Assembly: GCA_000953695.1 (NCBI GenBank) | Contig: LN554846.1 | Coordinates: 2,108,001-2,172,000 of the forward strand | Origin: Aliivibrio wodanis | GTDB lineage: Bacteria; Pseudomonadota; Gammaproteobacteria; Enterobacterales; Vibrionaceae | Direction of reading: 5' to 3' | DNA: 64,000 nt | Shown here: positions 17,556 to 28,115 of the stretch, in pieces | Layout: every line of letters starts with the position of its first letter | Position numbering within the stretch: position 1 is the stretch's first letter | Made by a program: the position numbers and the translations under genes | Notes under the pieces: model-generated | The model's database searches: none | Seen by the model: only the letters and a program-made list of their open reading frames with translations | Told to the model about the DNA's origin: nothing

Positions 17556-19889
17556 CTACGCTGCGTTAACTTGCCATTTCTTACGCAACGTTTTTGCCGC
17601 TTTTACCATGTTTTCAAGCGCCGCTTCTGTTTCTTTCCAGTTACGTGTTTTCAAACCACAATCTGGGTTCACCCATAAACGCTCAACAGGCACTTTTGCT
17701 GCTGCGGTTTCAATTAAATCAACAATCCACTCTTCGTTTGGAATGTTTGGTGAGTGAATATCATAAACACCCGGTCCAATCTCATTTGGATAATTAAAGT
17801 CTTCAAATGCTTTCAATAATTCCATGTTTGAACGAGACGTTTCTATCGTGATCACATCTGCATCTAACGCTGCCACTGATTCGATAATCTCATTGAACTC
17901 GCTGTAACACATGTGAGTATGAATTTGAGTTTCTGATTTCGCACTTGCCGCTGAGATCTTAAACGCTTCTACTGCCCAATCTAAATACGCTTTTTGATCG
18001 CTCTTTTTAATCGGTAATCCTTCACGAATTGCTGGCTCATCAATTTGAATAATATTAATGCCCGCTTGCTGAAGATCAGAAACCTCATCACGTAATACCA
18101 GAGCTAATTGCTGTGCGATTTCTTTGCGAGTAATGTCTTCACGTGGGAACGTCCAACCAAGAATCGTGACAGGGCCTGTTAGCATACCTTTCATTTGCTT
18201 GGTTGTTAGAGACTGTGCGTACTGAGTCCAATTGACTGTAATTGGAGCTTCTCGCTCAATATCTGCCACCACGATAGCCGGTTTAACACAACGAGAGCCA
18301 TAACTTTGAACCCAACCAAATCGTGTTGCTTGAAAACCATTTAGATTCTCCGCAAAGTATTCAACCATATCATTACGCTCTGCTTCACCATGTACCAATA
18401 CATCCAAATCTAAACGCTCTTGACGCTCAACTGCATCAGCAATATGACCTTTCATTGCCGCAACATAATCTTGTTCGTTTAACTTACCTGCACGATACGC
18501 GCTGCGCTGTTGGCGAATATCAGAGGTTTGTGGGAATGAACCAATCGTTGTTGTTGGCAATAATGGTAAACCCAATTTTTCAGCTTGGTGTTGTGCTCGA
18601 ACTGAATACGCATCTGCTCGCTCTGCTAACGCAGGGGTAATTGCCGCTAAACGTTGCTGTACTGCAGGCTTATTAATGTGCTCTGCTGTCTCACGTTCAC
18701 GCAGTGGTTGACTGTATTGATGACACGCTAAGATTGCATTTTGATTTCCATCCAGTGCACCACCTAACAAAGTCACTTCTTTTAGCTTTTGTTTTGCAAA
18801 CGCAAACCATTGAGTAGTTTCTTGTGATAATTCTGTTTCTTGTTCTAAATCTACAGGGCTATGCAACAATGAACATGAGCTCGCAATCCATAACTTATCA
18901 CCCAGCTTTTCTTTCACTGGTTGTAGTTTCTCATGTAGACGTTCTAAATCTGCTCGCCATACATTACGACCATTAATCGCACCAACAGACAATACCCACT
19001 CTTTTGGTAATGCAGCTACAATCGTGTCTAATTGTTTAGGATCTGCTGATATATCAATATGTAAGCCATTTACCGCTAATTCGGTGATCTTATCTAAATG
19101 ATGCTCTACACCATCAAAGTACGTTGTTAATAATAACTTCACATCACTTTGGATTACTTGATAAGCCAATTTAAATGAATTTGCCCATGCTTTTGGTAGT
19201 TCAAGCGCTAGAATTGGCTCATCAATTTGTACCCATTCAACACCAAGCGCAGATAACTTCGAAAAAATTGCCTGGTAAGCAGTGAGTAAGCGAGGAAGAA
19301 GCGCTAAACGATCAAACCCTTGCTCTACTTCTTCATCATTCACTTCTTTGCCTAACCACAAATAGCTTAATGGGCCAAGAAGTACTGGTTTAACGCTATG
19401 CCCCTGCTTTTGCGCTTCTGCAATTTCATCAAATAGCTGTGACCAGCTAACGTTAAATTTATCGTCTTTAGAAAATTCAGGAACAATATAGTGATAATTA
19501 GTATTAAACCACTTAGTCATATCTGAGGCCGCTTCACCACAACCACAGCTGTTTTGAGATTGACCACGACCCACTTTAAATAAGGTATCTAAATCAGGAA
19601 AACCGTTATTGTGACGAGCTGGTACATGACCTAATAGAAGACTCGTCGTTAATACATGATCGTACCAAGCAAAATCACCCGCAGTAACGAAATCAAGCCC
19701 TGATGTGGTTTGATCTTTCCAATGACGTTGACGTAATTCACTGCCAACTGCTAATAATTCTTTTTTCTCTATCTCACCACGCCAATATTTTTCTTGTGCA
19801 AATTTCAACTCTCGTTGAGCACCTACTCGTGGGTAGCCTAAAATATGAGTGACTGTTTTTCCTACTGTATTGTTTAATTCTGTTGTCAT
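17556..19889 (-). CDS. metE: Cobalamin-independent methionine synthase MetE
   Basis: A 777-aa cytosolic enzyme that moves a methyl group from 5-methyl-THF-triglutamate to homocysteine. The N-terminal half begins with [18 protein letters not shown]. The catalytic C-terminal half has [11 protein letters not shown], the zinc ligands in HTHMCYSEF and [10 protein letters not shown], and the [11 protein letters not shown] block. Length is as expected (about 755-775 aa). It is divergent from metR. A MetR consensus site and MetJ-box-like repeats in the shared promoter region predict activation by MetR with homocysteine and repression by MetJ with SAM. Confidence 0.97.
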   Translation of the reverse strand: MTTELNNTVGKTVTHILGYPRVGAQRELKFAQEKYWRGEIEKKELLAVGSELRQRHWKDQTTSGLDFVTAGDFAWYDHVLTTSLLLGHVPARHNNGFPDLDTLFKVGRGQSQNSCGCGEAASDMTKWFNTNYHYIVPEFSKDDKFNVSWSQLFDEIAEAQKQGHSVKPVLLGPLSYLWLGKEVNDEEVEQGFDRLALLPRLLTAYQAIFSKLSALGVEWVQIDEPILALELPKAWANSFKLAYQVIQSDVKLLLTTYFDGVEHHLDKITELAVNGLHIDISADPKQLDTIVAALPKEWVLSVGAINGRNVWRADLERLHEKLQPVKEKLGDKLWIASSCSLLHSPVDLEQETELSQETTQWFAFAKQKLKEVTLLGGALDGNQNAILACHQYSQPLRERETAEHINKPAVQQRLAAITPALAERADAYSVRAQHQAEKLGLPLLPTTTIGSFPQTSDIRQQRSAYRAGKLNEQDYVAAMKGHIADAVERQERLDLDVLVHGEAERNDMVEYFAENLNGFQATRFGWVQSYGSRCVKPAIVVADIEREAPITVNWTQYAQSLTTKQMKGMLTGPVTILGWTFPREDITRKEIAQQLALVLRDEVSDLQQAGINIIQIDEPAIREGLPIKKSDQKAYLDWAVEAFKISAASAKSETQIHTHMCYSEFNEIIESVAALDADVITIETSRSNMELLKAFEDFNYPNEIGPGVYDIHSPNIPNEEWIVDLIETAAAKVPVERLWVNPDCGLKTRNWKETEAALENMVKAAKTLRKKWQVNAA

Positions 19890-19904
19890 TGACTTAATTC
19901 CCTT

Positions 19905-19920
19905 AGCCGTTTGGATGGCT
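19905..19920. promoter_or_regulatory. MetJ-box-like palindrome before the metE ribosome site
   Basis: AGCCGTTTGGATGGCT forms the core of a TTAGCC/GGCTAA inverted repeat directly upstream of the metE ribosome site (minus strand). It matches two tandem MetJ boxes (AGACGTCT) at about 11 of 16 positions. It is weaker than the copy at 20027. Confidence 0.4.
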
Positions 19921-19974
19921 AAACAATGACGTTTTTTATCACTATCTACAACGTCGAATACTTCACTTTGATTA

Positions 19975-19987
19975 TGAATTTATTTCA
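19975..19987. promoter_or_regulatory. MetR binding site in the metE-metR intergenic region
   Basis: TGAATTTATTTCA is an exact match to the MetR consensus TGAA-N5-TTCA. It lies about 85 bp upstream of metE, where MetR would activate metE and repress its own gene. Confidence 0.7.
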
Positions 19988-20026
19988 ACTAAGTGTTCTC
20001 TTAATTTAAATGTATTAATTTTATTT

Positions 20027-20042
20027 AGCCGTCTAGATGTTT
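20027..20042. promoter_or_regulatory. Tandem MetJ boxes upstream of metR
   Basis: AGCCGTCT followed directly by AGATGTTT matches the tandem MetJ box consensus (AGACGTCT twice) at 13 of 16 positions. It lies about 70 bp before the metR start, fitting SAM-MetJ repression of metR. The same region also has the inverted repeat TTCACTTTACTGTGAA at 20056-20071. Confidence 0.6.
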
Positions 20043-20110
20043 ACTTTGTTCTGTTTTCACTTTACTGTGAAGGTAACTAAGCTTACTCAAACGGAACTTG
20101 AGGTACAGTA

Positions 20111-21022
20111 ATGATTGAATTAAAACATCTAAAAACATTAACTACATTGCGGGATACTGGCTCATTAACAGCAACGGCTAATGCCCTCCATTTAACCCAA
20201 TCAGCCCTTTCCCACCAACTGAAAGATTTTGAAGCTCGCCTTGGTAATCATGTTTTTTTACGTAAAACACGCCCGGTAAAATTCACCTCAGAAGGTGAGA
20301 TCTTATTAAAACTGGCAGATGAAGTTTTGCCGAAAATGGCCAGAGCTGAATATGATATTGCCAGCCTAAAAGAAGATTTACATGGTCGACTGCATATGGC
20401 TATAGAGTGTCACTCTTGCTTTCAGTGGTTAATGCCTGCGATTAAAGAATATCAAGTTGGCTGGCCTGAAGTTGAATTGGATTTTTCATCAGGCTTTGGT
20501 TTTGAGCCTTTACCTGCATTAGTGAATGGTGATCTAGATTTAGTGATCACATCTGATATTCAAGCTCGTGGTGAGATACATTACGAGCCATTGTTTGATT
20601 TTGAAATGCGCCTTGTCATGGCAACAAACCATCCTCTAGCGAATAAAGAATGTATTGAACCTGAGGATTTGATCGATCAAACCATGCTAACTTATCCAGT
20701 CCAAAAACAGCGCTTAGATGTCGTAAAACATTTCCTATCACCAAATCATGTTGAACCCGCCAAATGGAAACAAGCAGAAAACACATTAATGTTGATACAA
20801 ATGGTGTCGGCGGGTTTAGGTGTGGCGGCACTGCCTAACTGGGCAATCAGTGAATTTTCAAGACAAGGATTAATTGAGAGTAAACCATTAGGGAAAGGAT
20901 TATGGAGAAGATTGTTCGCTGCCGTTAGGGACAGCGAACATGATAAAAGATATGTACAAGCATTTTTCTCTACTGCGAAACAGCAGAGCCAGAGTCATTT
21001 AGATGGAATTAAAATGACTTAA
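20111..21022 (+). CDS. metR: LysR-type regulator MetR
   Basis: A 303-aa LysR-type regulator with an N-terminal winged helix-turn-helix (IELKHLKTLTTLRDTGSLTATA, about residues 1-60) and a periplasmic-binding-protein-like effector domain. It matches MetR (AIECHSCFQWLMPAI, LDFSSGFGFEPLPAL). MetR activates metE and related genes with homocysteine as co-effector. It is divergent from metE, the classic arrangement. Confidence 0.95.
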   Translation: MIELKHLKTLTTLRDTGSLTATANALHLTQSALSHQLKDFEARLGNHVFLRKTRPVKFTSEGEILLKLADEVLPKMARAEYDIASLKEDLHGRLHMAIECHSCFQWLMPAIKEYQVGWPEVELDFSSGFGFEPLPALVNGDLDLVITSDIQARGEIHYEPLFDFEMRLVMATNHPLANKECIEPEDLIDQTMLTYPVQKQRLDVVKHFLSPNHVEPAKWKQAENTLMLIQMVSAGLGVAALPNWAISEFSRQGLIESKPLGKGLWRRLFAAVRDSEHDKRYVQAFFSTAKQQSQSHLDGIKMT

Positions 21023-21069
21023 ATCGAGGTATCTTCTATTGCTTTATTTCTATTGCGTTAATTTAAAAC

Positions 21070-21264
21070 TTATCTATTTTTAAATTGATTCGTTAATGGG
21101 TCGTATTGATAACCCAAGCCACTGAGCTTGTCTTGAACTCCTTGTGTATCAAGCTCATACACGCTGGACAATTCTTCTAGACTGTGACATTCCAATCGCA
21201 ATTTTTCATTAATGATGCCGAGTAGAATTCCACTTTCTAGTCCGTGAGCATTACTTAAATCCAA
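21070..21264 (-). CDS. DUF4250-like small protein
   Basis: 64 aa, soluble, with no signal peptide. The pattern (ILLGIINEKLRLECHSLEELSSVYELD, then a short linker and LSGLGYQYDPLTNQF) fits the DUF4250 family of small helix-turn-helix-like proteins of unknown function. It lies alone on the minus strand after metR. The family is assigned from memory. Confidence 0.65.
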   Translation of the reverse strand: MDLSNAHGLESGILLGIINEKLRLECHSLEELSSVYELDTQGVQDKLSGLGYQYDPLTNQFKNR

Positions 21265-21331
21265 TCTTCACCCTCCATGTTGCTTAAGAGACACCCTTAG
21301 ATTAGATCAGTTTTAGAAAGTAATGCGTGCC

Positions 21332-22039
21332 CTACATCACAAAAAACAACTGAAATTGATAATAACCAGAAATAGCCATAATAACGCTAGAAGCAAGCAA
21401 CATTTGCCACTTTACAGCTTGTTGTTTAAATAAGTGAAAGCTCCACAAACCAATACTTAATAGCATCAAGCCTAATGCAATACCTAACTTAACCGCCATC
21501 TTATCCAAAAATATCTCATGAATACTTAACGTTTGGCACAGCAAAATAATAGCCATAACAATTCCACTCACCACACCACTGATCGGCAATAATTTATGAA
21601 ATGCCTGTAAGCGAGTTCGCGCCAGTGTGAGAAGCAAATGGGTTAATAACGCACCAAATAAAAATGGACCTGTGATTGCAAAAAATAACTGTGTAAATGA
21701 ACCTGAACCCAAGGCTAAATTAACAAAACTTGCTCCTGCAAAACCATTAGATAATGCCATAATAATCAATGGTCCTTTATCACGAGTTTTTCCAGTTTTA
21801 ACACTCAAATAGAAAGCAGCAATAGCTATCGCTGGAACAAAATTAATGGCAAAAATCGAGGCATAAGTCATACCAAATCCAGCAACAACACACCAACCTA
21901 AAATCAATACGGGTAACCATTTATGGATGCGCCCACGCTGACCGGGACAAATATCACCTTTATTTAAGATAATGGTTAATAGGATTTGTGCACCTAGCAG
22001 TGCAGGGATCAAAATATATTGTAAGGTTTGAAAAAACAT
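21332..22039 (-). CDS. Unrecognised multi-pass membrane protein
   Basis: 235 aa with about seven hydrophobic segments and very few charged residues; no signal peptide beyond the first helix. A conserved-looking loop (GDICPGQRGRIHKWLP) sits after helix 1, with a Cys-Pro. I do not recognise a family. No neighbour on the same strand gives a clue; dcuC is divergent 323 bp away. It is probably an inner-membrane protein of unknown function. Confidence 0.7.
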   Translation of the reverse strand: MFFQTLQYILIPALLGAQILLTIILNKGDICPGQRGRIHKWLPVLILGWCVVAGFGMTYASIFAINFVPAIAIAAFYLSVKTGKTRDKGPLIIMALSNGFAGASFVNLALGSGSFTQLFFAITGPFLFGALLTHLLLTLARTRLQAFHKLLPISGVVSGIVMAIILLCQTLSIHEIFLDKMAVKLGIALGLMLLSIGLWSFHLFKQQAVKWQMLLASSVIMAISGYYQFQLFFVM

Positions 22040-22362
22040 AATTACGCCACCGATTTAGAATGACAATAGTATAAACCCTATTTTCACTTCGTCTAGTGAT
22101 GGAAAAAAAACATCACATTATTCGATCTCTCATAATTCCATCTCTCTATTTTCAAATTTTCATCCTTTTAGAATAAGACGATTAACACTAAAGTATCATG
22201 CTATTAACAGTATTATTTATTATTTGTTTTAGATCATAGAGAGTTCAAGTATCAGATGTGCCACAGATAAAAATTAGGTAAGTTTCTATTACGAAATGTG
22301 TAAGAAAATGTATATAAGTTACACAATTTTTGTATTTTTGAAATTTAATAGGGGAAAATTCC
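22040..22362. promoter_or_regulatory. Regulatory region upstream of dcuC
   Basis: Holds the divergent promoters of dcuC and the membrane protein gene. The clearest element is an inverted repeat with 7-bp arms, TGTGTAA at 22297 and TTACACA at 22319, 15 nt apart and ending about 38 bp before the dcuC ATG. No clear FNR or CRP consensus was found. Confidence 0.4.
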
Positions 22363-23730
22363 ATGTTGGAGTTAATGATTGGTTTAGTAATCACCGTTTT
22401 GGTGGGGTACTTTATCGTAAAAGGATACAAGGCGGCTGGTGTACTACTAACTGCTGGTTTAGCATTACTTATTATTGCAGGCTTATTAGGTCATACCGTT
22501 TTACCTGCAAAAGTTACCGCGACAGGTAACTTATTAACAGATGCACTAGAATACGTAAAATATATGCTGCAATATCGTGGGGGCGGCCTAGGTATGCAGA
22601 TCATGCTACTTTGTGGTTTTGCTTCTTACATGACTCACATTGGCGCAAACAATGTTGTTGTAAAACAATTCTCTAAACCATTAGCTTTTATTAAATCACC
22701 TTACGTTTTACTTGTAGCAGCTTATATCGTTGCTTGTTTAATGTCTCTTGCTGTAAGTTCTGCTACAGGTCTTGGTGTGCTACTAATGGCAACGCTATTC
22801 CCTATGATGACAGCGATGGGGATCTCTCGTCCTGCAGCAGTTGCAGTCTGTGCGTCTCCAGCAGCCATCATTCTTTCGCCAACTTCTGGTGACGTTATCG
22901 TAGCCGCTGAAAAATCGGGTATGCCTCTACACAGTTTTGCTGTTGAAACAGTGTTACCTGTTTCTATCTGTGCAATCATTGTTATGGCTGCTGCCGCTTT
23001 CTTCTGGAATAAATACCTAGATAAGAAAGAAAATACACCAATGGAAAAAGTGGATATTTCTGCAATGGAAGTAAACGCGCCTTCTTACTACGCGATTTTA
23101 CCTTTCTTACCAATCGTTGGTGTTTTTGTCTTCAATGGTGAAACTATCCCAGGCTTATCTCTAGATATTTATACCATCGTTGTTGCCTCAATCTTCATCG
23201 GTGCAGTCATTAACTTTATAACTAATCGTTTCAATGGCAGAGCTACACTAGAAGACCTAGAATCTTGCTATGCAGGTATGGCTGATGCCTTTAAAGGCGT
23301 GGTAATGCTATTGGTTGCTGCTGGTGTATTTGCACAAGGCCTAATGTCTGTTGGTGCAATTGATAACCTTCTACACCTAGCTGATAAAGCGGGTGCTGGT
23401 GGTGTTGCATTAATGCTTCTTCTTACTGGTTTAACCGTAGCAGCAGCTATTGCGACAGGTTCTGGTAACGCACCTTTCTATGCATTCGTTGAGCTTGCTC
23501 CGCAACTTGCTGAGAAAATGGGTTTAAGCCCTGCATTCCTAATCATTCCAATGCTTCAAGCCTCTAACCTAGGCCGCACAATTTCACCAGTATCTGGTGT
23601 TATCGTTGCGACATCTGGTATGGCTAAAATCAGCCCATTTGAAGTTGTGAAACGTACTTCTGTGCCTGTTATTTGTGGCTTAATCACGGTAATTGCAGGA
23701 ACGATGGTACTTGTTCCAATGTATGCATAA
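22363..23730 (+). CDS. dcuC: Anaerobic C4-dicarboxylate transporter DcuC
   Basis: A 455-aa inner-membrane carrier with about 12 transmembrane segments. The start MLELMIGLVITVLVGYF and blocks such as SPTSGDVIVAAEKSGM and TGSGNAPFYAFVEL are typical of the DcuC family, which exchanges or exports succinate and fumarate in anaerobic growth. A good ribosome site (AGGGG) precedes the ATG. It is followed by a strong terminator, so it is probably monocistronic. Substrate direction cannot be read from the sequence. Confidence 0.92.
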   Translation: MLELMIGLVITVLVGYFIVKGYKAAGVLLTAGLALLIIAGLLGHTVLPAKVTATGNLLTDALEYVKYMLQYRGGGLGMQIMLLCGFASYMTHIGANNVVVKQFSKPLAFIKSPYVLLVAAYIVACLMSLAVSSATGLGVLLMATLFPMMTAMGISRPAAVAVCASPAAIILSPTSGDVIVAAEKSGMPLHSFAVETVLPVSICAIIVMAAAAFFWNKYLDKKENTPMEKVDISAMEVNAPSYYAILPFLPIVGVFVFNGETIPGLSLDIYTIVVASIFIGAVINFITNRFNGRATLEDLESCYAGMADAFKGVVMLLVAAGVFAQGLMSVGAIDNLLHLADKAGAGGVALMLLLTGLTVAAAIATGSGNAPFYAFVELAPQLAEKMGLSPAFLIIPMLQASNLGRTISPVSGVIVATSGMAKISPFEVVKRTSVPVICGLITVIAGTMVLVPMYA

Positions 23731-23753
23731 TATGCTAAATAGATAACAATCTT

Positions 23754-23788
23754 AACGCCAGTGGTTTAATTCGACTGGCGTTTTTTTT
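23754..23788 (+). terminator. Terminator after dcuC
   Basis: Hairpin AACGCCAGT ... ACTGGCGTT with an 11-nt loop and a run of eight T residues. The rest of the gap to ygiQ (to 24124) is AT-rich and shows no convincing gene; see the rejected 26-codon ORF at 23939. Confidence 0.85.
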
Positions 23789-24124
23789 AATCTATAGCCT
23801 ATTTTCTATTAAATTTTGTGATACCCCATCAAATCAGCTCTTTCCTTACAAACAATTTACCTAATGTTCACGTAAAACTAATTAATTGAAGATACATTTG
23901 TCCTATTCAATATTTCAATCAATACGAGCACATTCCCCATGATTAAAGACACGGCTATCATTTTTACCCTCTCTTTTTTAGCCATCTCTATTACCTATTT
24001 ATGCCGTTTATACATCTAGTTCTATCTTGCTATTAGACGCCCCTACTTATATTGAGGGCTTTATTTTCTGGTTAAATCACTCGCAAATCGGTATAATTCG
24101 GCCTCCAAATTCTGAGGTGAACTA

Positions 24125-26527
24125 ATGCACAACGTAACTCCAATAAACGAATACCCGAAATTCTGGGCAGAATGCTATGGAACAGCCCCTTTCTTTCCTA
24201 CTTCTCGTAAAGAAATGGACCAACTTGGTTGGGATAGCTGCGACATTATCATTGTAACTGGGGATGCGTACGTGGATCACCCAAGTTTTGGTATGGCGAT
24301 CATCGGACGTTTGCTAGAAGCACAAGGCTTCCGCGTTGGTATCATTGCTCAGCCAAAATGGGACAACAAAGACGAGTTCATGGCTCTTGGTCAACCAAAT
24401 TTATTCTTTGGTATCACTGCTGGTAACATGGATTCAATGATCAACCGTTATACCTCAGATAGAAAACTTCGTCATGATGATGCCTATACCCCAAACAATG
24501 AAGGTGGTAAACGTCCTGACCGTGCTGTACTGGTATATTCTCAACGTTGTCGTGAAGCGTTTAAAGATACGCCTATTGTTTTAGGTGGCATTGAAGCAAG
24601 TCTACGCCGTTTAGCACATTACGATTACTGGTCTGATAAAGTTCGTCGCTCAGTACTGTTTGATGCTAAAGGTGACATACTTCTTTTTGGTAATGCTGAA
24701 CGTGCTTTAGTTGAGGTGGCTCATCGCCTTGCTAATGGCGAAGATGTTAAATCAATGACTAATATTCGTGGTACTGCGGTAAATCTACCCGCAGAACCTG
24801 AAGGCTTTAAAATCATTGACTCTTCTCGTATTGAAAAGCCAGGTAAAGTTGCTTTTGTTCCAATCAATCCATACGCAACAGAAGAGCAATGTGAAACCAA
24901 CAAAGCTGAAGTAAAAGAAGAGGAGCCACAAGTTATTACGGTAACGGCCTCTCGCCATGATTCAAAAACAACAGCGATTCGTATTCCACCGTATGAAAAA
25001 CTAAACGGTGACCGTATTCTTTATGCTCACGCTAGTCGTATTATGCATTTAGAAACCAATCCATACTCTGGTCGTGCATTAATCCAGCGTCATGGTGATC
25101 GTGAATTATGGGTAAACCAAGCGCCAATTCCTCTGACAACAGAAGAGATGGATTTTGTGTTTGACTTGCCTTATGCGCGTGTTCCACACCCTATGTATGG
25201 CAAAGCTAAGATCCCTGCGTATGACATGATTAAAACATCAGTCAACATTATGCGTGGTTGTTTTGGTGGTTGTTCATTCTGTAGTATTACCGAACACGAA
25301 GGTCGTATTATTCAGAACCGCTCTAAAGAATCGATCATCAATGAACTAGAAGAAATTCGTGACAAAGTTCCTGGATTTACCGGCACGATCTCAGATCTTG
25401 GTGGTCCAACAGCGAACATGTATCGTTTAGGCTGTTCAATACCTAAAGCAGAAGCAACCTGTCGTCGTCCTTCTTGTGTTTTCCCTAAGATCTGTGACAA
25501 GTTAAATACTGATCACGTACATACGATTGATTTGTACCGTGAAGCTCGTAAAGTTAAAGGCGTTAAGAAAGTATTAATTGCTTCTGGTGTTCGTTACGAC
25601 TTAGCAATTGAATCTCCAGAATACGTGCGTGAGTTAGTCACCCACCACGTTGGCGGTTATTTGAAAATTGCACCTGAACATACCGAAAAAGGCCCATTAG
25701 ATTTAATGATGAAGCCAGGTATGGGAACGTACGACCGCTTCAAGTCTATGTTTGAAAAATACAGCCAAGAAGCTGGTAAGAAGCAATATCTGATCCCTTA
25801 CTTTATCTCTGCTCACCCGGGTACAGAAGATGAAGACATGCTGAACCTAGCGATGTGGCTGAAGAAAAACAACCTTGAGTGTGATCAGGTTCAGAACTTC
25901 TATCCATCACCAATGTGTAATGCAACCTCAATGTATTACTCAGAAACAAACCCACTGAAACGCGTGAAATATAAAAAACGTGAAGATGTGACGGTAGCTA
26001 AAGGTGAACGCCAACGTCGACTGCATAAAGGCTTATTACGTTATCACGATCCTAAAAACTGGAAAATGATCCGTGAAGCACTAACAGAGATGGGTAAAAA
26101 GCACCTTATTGGTGACAAGCCACACTGTTTAGTGCCAGAAGACGATATCGATACACAAACACCTGCTGAACGTCGCCAAACAGGACGTCACGGTGCGAAA
26201 CGTTTTGCAACTAAGCATACTCAAGCACAGTTTGATGGTGACCCACGTAATAGTAATAATCGTGGTGGTCAAAATAAGAGTAATCGCAACGGTAAGCCTA
26301 GCTCTCAAGGTCAAGGTCAAGCTCAAAACCGTAATGGTAACGGTGGAAAACCAACAGGACACGCGAGTTCGGATAAGCCTGCATCAAGCGGACAAAAGAA
26401 TGGCGTTCGTAATGGTTATTCAAACAGTAAACCAAGTGGCAATGGTAAACCTAAAGCCACTGGTAATAAACCAACCGCCAATAAGCCAAGCGGTACAGGT
26501 GCTAAACGTAAACCAAAGCACCGTTAA
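24125..26527 (+). CDS. ygiQ: YgiQ-family radical SAM protein
   Basis: An 800-aa protein. The radical SAM iron-sulfur motif is Cys379-x3-Cys383-x2-Cys386 ([10 protein letters not shown]), as in the YgiQ/UPF0313 family whose reaction is not established. It begins with the typical [21 protein letters not shown]. The last 100 or so residues are low in complexity (Asn, Gly, Lys, Ser, Gln), probably disordered and possibly RNA-binding. It has its own GAGGTG ribosome site. A MITE-like repeat begins right after the stop codon. Confidence 0.93.
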   Translation: MHNVTPINEYPKFWAECYGTAPFFPTSRKEMDQLGWDSCDIIIVTGDAYVDHPSFGMAIIGRLLEAQGFRVGIIAQPKWDNKDEFMALGQPNLFFGITAGNMDSMINRYTSDRKLRHDDAYTPNNEGGKRPDRAVLVYSQRCREAFKDTPIVLGGIEASLRRLAHYDYWSDKVRRSVLFDAKGDILLFGNAERALVEVAHRLANGEDVKSMTNIRGTAVNLPAEPEGFKIIDSSRIEKPGKVAFVPINPYATEEQCETNKAEVKEEEPQVITVTASRHDSKTTAIRIPPYEKLNGDRILYAHASRIMHLETNPYSGRALIQRHGDRELWVNQAPIPLTTEEMDFVFDLPYARVPHPMYGKAKIPAYDMIKTSVNIMRGCFGGCSFCSITEHEGRIIQNRSKESIINELEEIRDKVPGFTGTISDLGGPTANMYRLGCSIPKAEATCRRPSCVFPKICDKLNTDHVHTIDLYREARKVKGVKKVLIASGVRYDLAIESPEYVRELVTHHVGGYLKIAPEHTEKGPLDLMMKPGMGTYDRFKSMFEKYSQEAGKKQYLIPYFISAHPGTEDEDMLNLAMWLKKNNLECDQVQNFYPSPMCNATSMYYSETNPLKRVKYKKREDVTVAKGERQRRLHKGLLRYHDPKNWKMIREALTEMGKKHLIGDKPHCLVPEDDIDTQTPAERRQTGRHGAKRFATKHTQAQFDGDPRNSNNRGGQNKSNRNGKPSSQGQGQAQNRNGNGGKPTGHASSDKPASSGQKNGVRNGYSNSKPSGNGKPKATGNKPTANKPSGTGAKRKPKHR

Positions 26528-26692
26528 TAATACCAATTCCAGTAATTCTCTAGTCATTATTACTGGTTAAATCACATAATAGCTTCGTTAAAAATTATTT
26601 AAGTAGAATAACTACTTATCAGAATTTTTGCCTTGCTCTTAAGTGGTTTTCCTGCGTAATAAATAGACCATTTAATTAATGGCAATGGTATA
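26528..26692. repeat. MITE-like palindromic repeat after ygiQ
   Basis: About 165 bp starting at the ygiQ stop codon. Its ends are imperfect inverted repeats (TAATACCAATTCCAGTAATT against TTATACCATTGCCATTAATT on the other strand, 16 of 20 match). Inside are three smaller palindromes: CCAGTAAT/ATTACTGG, AAGTAG/CTACTT within AAAAATT/AATTTTT, and CCATT/AATGG. No ORF. This is the layout of a non-autonomous mobile repeat. No second copy was seen in this window, so repetitiveness in the genome is not shown. Confidence 0.5.
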
Positions 26693-26743
26693 ACTCTTTC
26701 TTAATTAATGACTCGCTCTTAAATAGAAAAAATTAACAAGTAT

Positions 26744-26774
26744 AAAAAAGCGAACCAATGCGGTTCGCTTTTTT
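26744..26774. terminator. Bidirectional terminator (ygiQ / tyrS)
   Basis: Perfect hairpin with 13-bp arms AAAAAAGCGAACC / GGTTCGCTTTTTT and a 5-nt loop, between convergent ygiQ and tyrS. Confidence 0.9.
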
Positions 26775-26834
26775 ATTGTCCGAATATAAAGTAATGAAAC
26801 AGAGTTATCTACTCCACTCCATTACTAATTTAGT

Positions 26835-28115
26835 CTATTTCCAAACGTATAGGTTAAACAGTTTTTTACCACGTTTGATTACGCTGTATTTACCGAATAA
26901 TGCGTCTTCTTTCTTAAGAACAACTTCAGAATCAGCAACTTTTTCACCGTTTACTGAAACCGCGCCATTACCAATAAATTCACGCGCCATCTTATTTGAT
27001 TTTGCTAGTTCAGATTGAGTTAGCACTTCAACGATAGTTTGCTCTGAAGCGTCAAGTTCAGTCATTGGTAGACCATCTTGTGCTAACTGTGCTAAGTCTG
27101 TTTCTGTTAGAGAAGCTAAATCACCAGAGAACAAAGCGTCTGTAATACGCTCAGAAGACGCTAAGCCCTCTTCACCGTGGACTAAGCGAGTCACTTCTTT
27201 AGCTAGAATACCTTGACCTGCAGGACGACCTTGAACACTCTTATCGCTCTCTTCAATAGCAGCAATCTCATCAACAGATAAGAAAGTGAAGAAACGTAGG
27301 AAATCATACACATCAGCATCAGCAGTACCCAACCAGAATTGGTAGAATGCGTATGGAGATGTTTTGCTTGGGTCTAACCAAATTGTACCTGATTCAGTCT
27401 TACCAAATTTAGTACCATCAGATTTAGTTACTAGCGGTAAAGTTAAACCAAACACTTTATTACGGTTCATACGACGAGTTAGATCAATACCACCAGTGAT
27501 GTTACCCCACTGATCAGAACCGCCAATTTGTAACGTACACTCTTTAGCTTTGTTTAATGCCGCAAAGTCATACGATTGAAGCAGCATATAGCTGAACTCA
27601 GTAAATGAGATACCAGAACCTTCACGGTCAATACGCTGTTTTACCGATTCTTTTTGAATCATTGCATTTACGCTGAAATGCTTACCAATGTCACGCATGA
27701 ATTCGATTACATTGATTTCACCGATCCAATCTAGGTTGTTAACGACTTCTGCGCCATTTTTCTCTTCTGTAAACTCAACAAAAGCAGAAACTTGAGTGCG
27801 GATTTTATTTACCCAATCACCAACAACATCTGATGTATTTAATTGACGCTCAGCCGCTTTAAAGCTTGGATCACCAATCAGGCCAGTTGCACCGCCAACA
27901 AGCGCTAATGGCTTGTGACCCGCTTGTTGAAAACGCTTAAGCACTAACAAAGGTACTAGGCTACCAATGTGTAGGCTGTCTGCTGTCGGATCGAAACCGC
28001 AATAGAGAGTACGACAGTCAGTTGAAAGGTGCTCAGCTAATTCTTCGTCTGCTGTGCACTGTGCAATAAGCCCACGAGCTTTTAAATCCTGCAATAATTC
28101 ATTTGTTGCTGTCAT
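26835..28115 (-). CDS. tyrS: Tyrosyl-tRNA synthetase TyrS
   Basis: A 426-aa class I synthetase charging tRNA-Tyr. The HIGH-like motif is HIGS (49-52), the KMSKS-like motif KFGKT, and the tyrosine pocket includes [20 protein letters not shown] and [16 protein letters not shown]. The C-terminal 60 residues form an S4 RNA-binding domain. It is highly similar to E. coli TyrS along its length. No T-box or other leader is seen. Confidence 0.97.
   Translation of the reverse strand: MTATNELLQDLKARGLIAQCTADEELAEHLSTDCRTLYCGFDPTADSLHIGSLVPLLVLKRFQQAGHKPLALVGGATGLIGDPSFKAAERQLNTSDVVGDWVNKIRTQVSAFVEFTEEKNGAEVVNNLDWIGEINVIEFMRDIGKHFSVNAMIQKESVKQRIDREGSGISFTEFSYMLLQSYDFAALNKAKECTLQIGGSDQWGNITGGIDLTRRMNRNKVFGLTLPLVTKSDGTKFGKTESGTIWLDPSKTSPYAFYQFWLGTADADVYDFLRFFTFLSVDEIAAIEESDKSVQGRPAGQGILAKEVTRLVHGEEGLASSERITDALFSGDLASLTETDLAQLAQDGLPMTELDASEQTIVEVLTQSELAKSNKMAREFIGNGAVSVNGEKVADSEVVLKKEDALFGKYSVIKRGKKLFNLYVWK

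Noticed and set aside
23939-24019. 26-codon ORF coding for a hydrophobic peptide between dcuC and ygiQ
   Set aside because: The peptide looks membrane-like, but there is no ribosome site before the ATG, no terminator of its own and no family resemblance, so I did not call it a gene.
26193-26570. 125-aa plus-strand ORF overlapping the end of ygiQ
   Set aside because: A frame-shifted reading of the low-complexity ygiQ tail; Val/Ile-rich by codon shift only.
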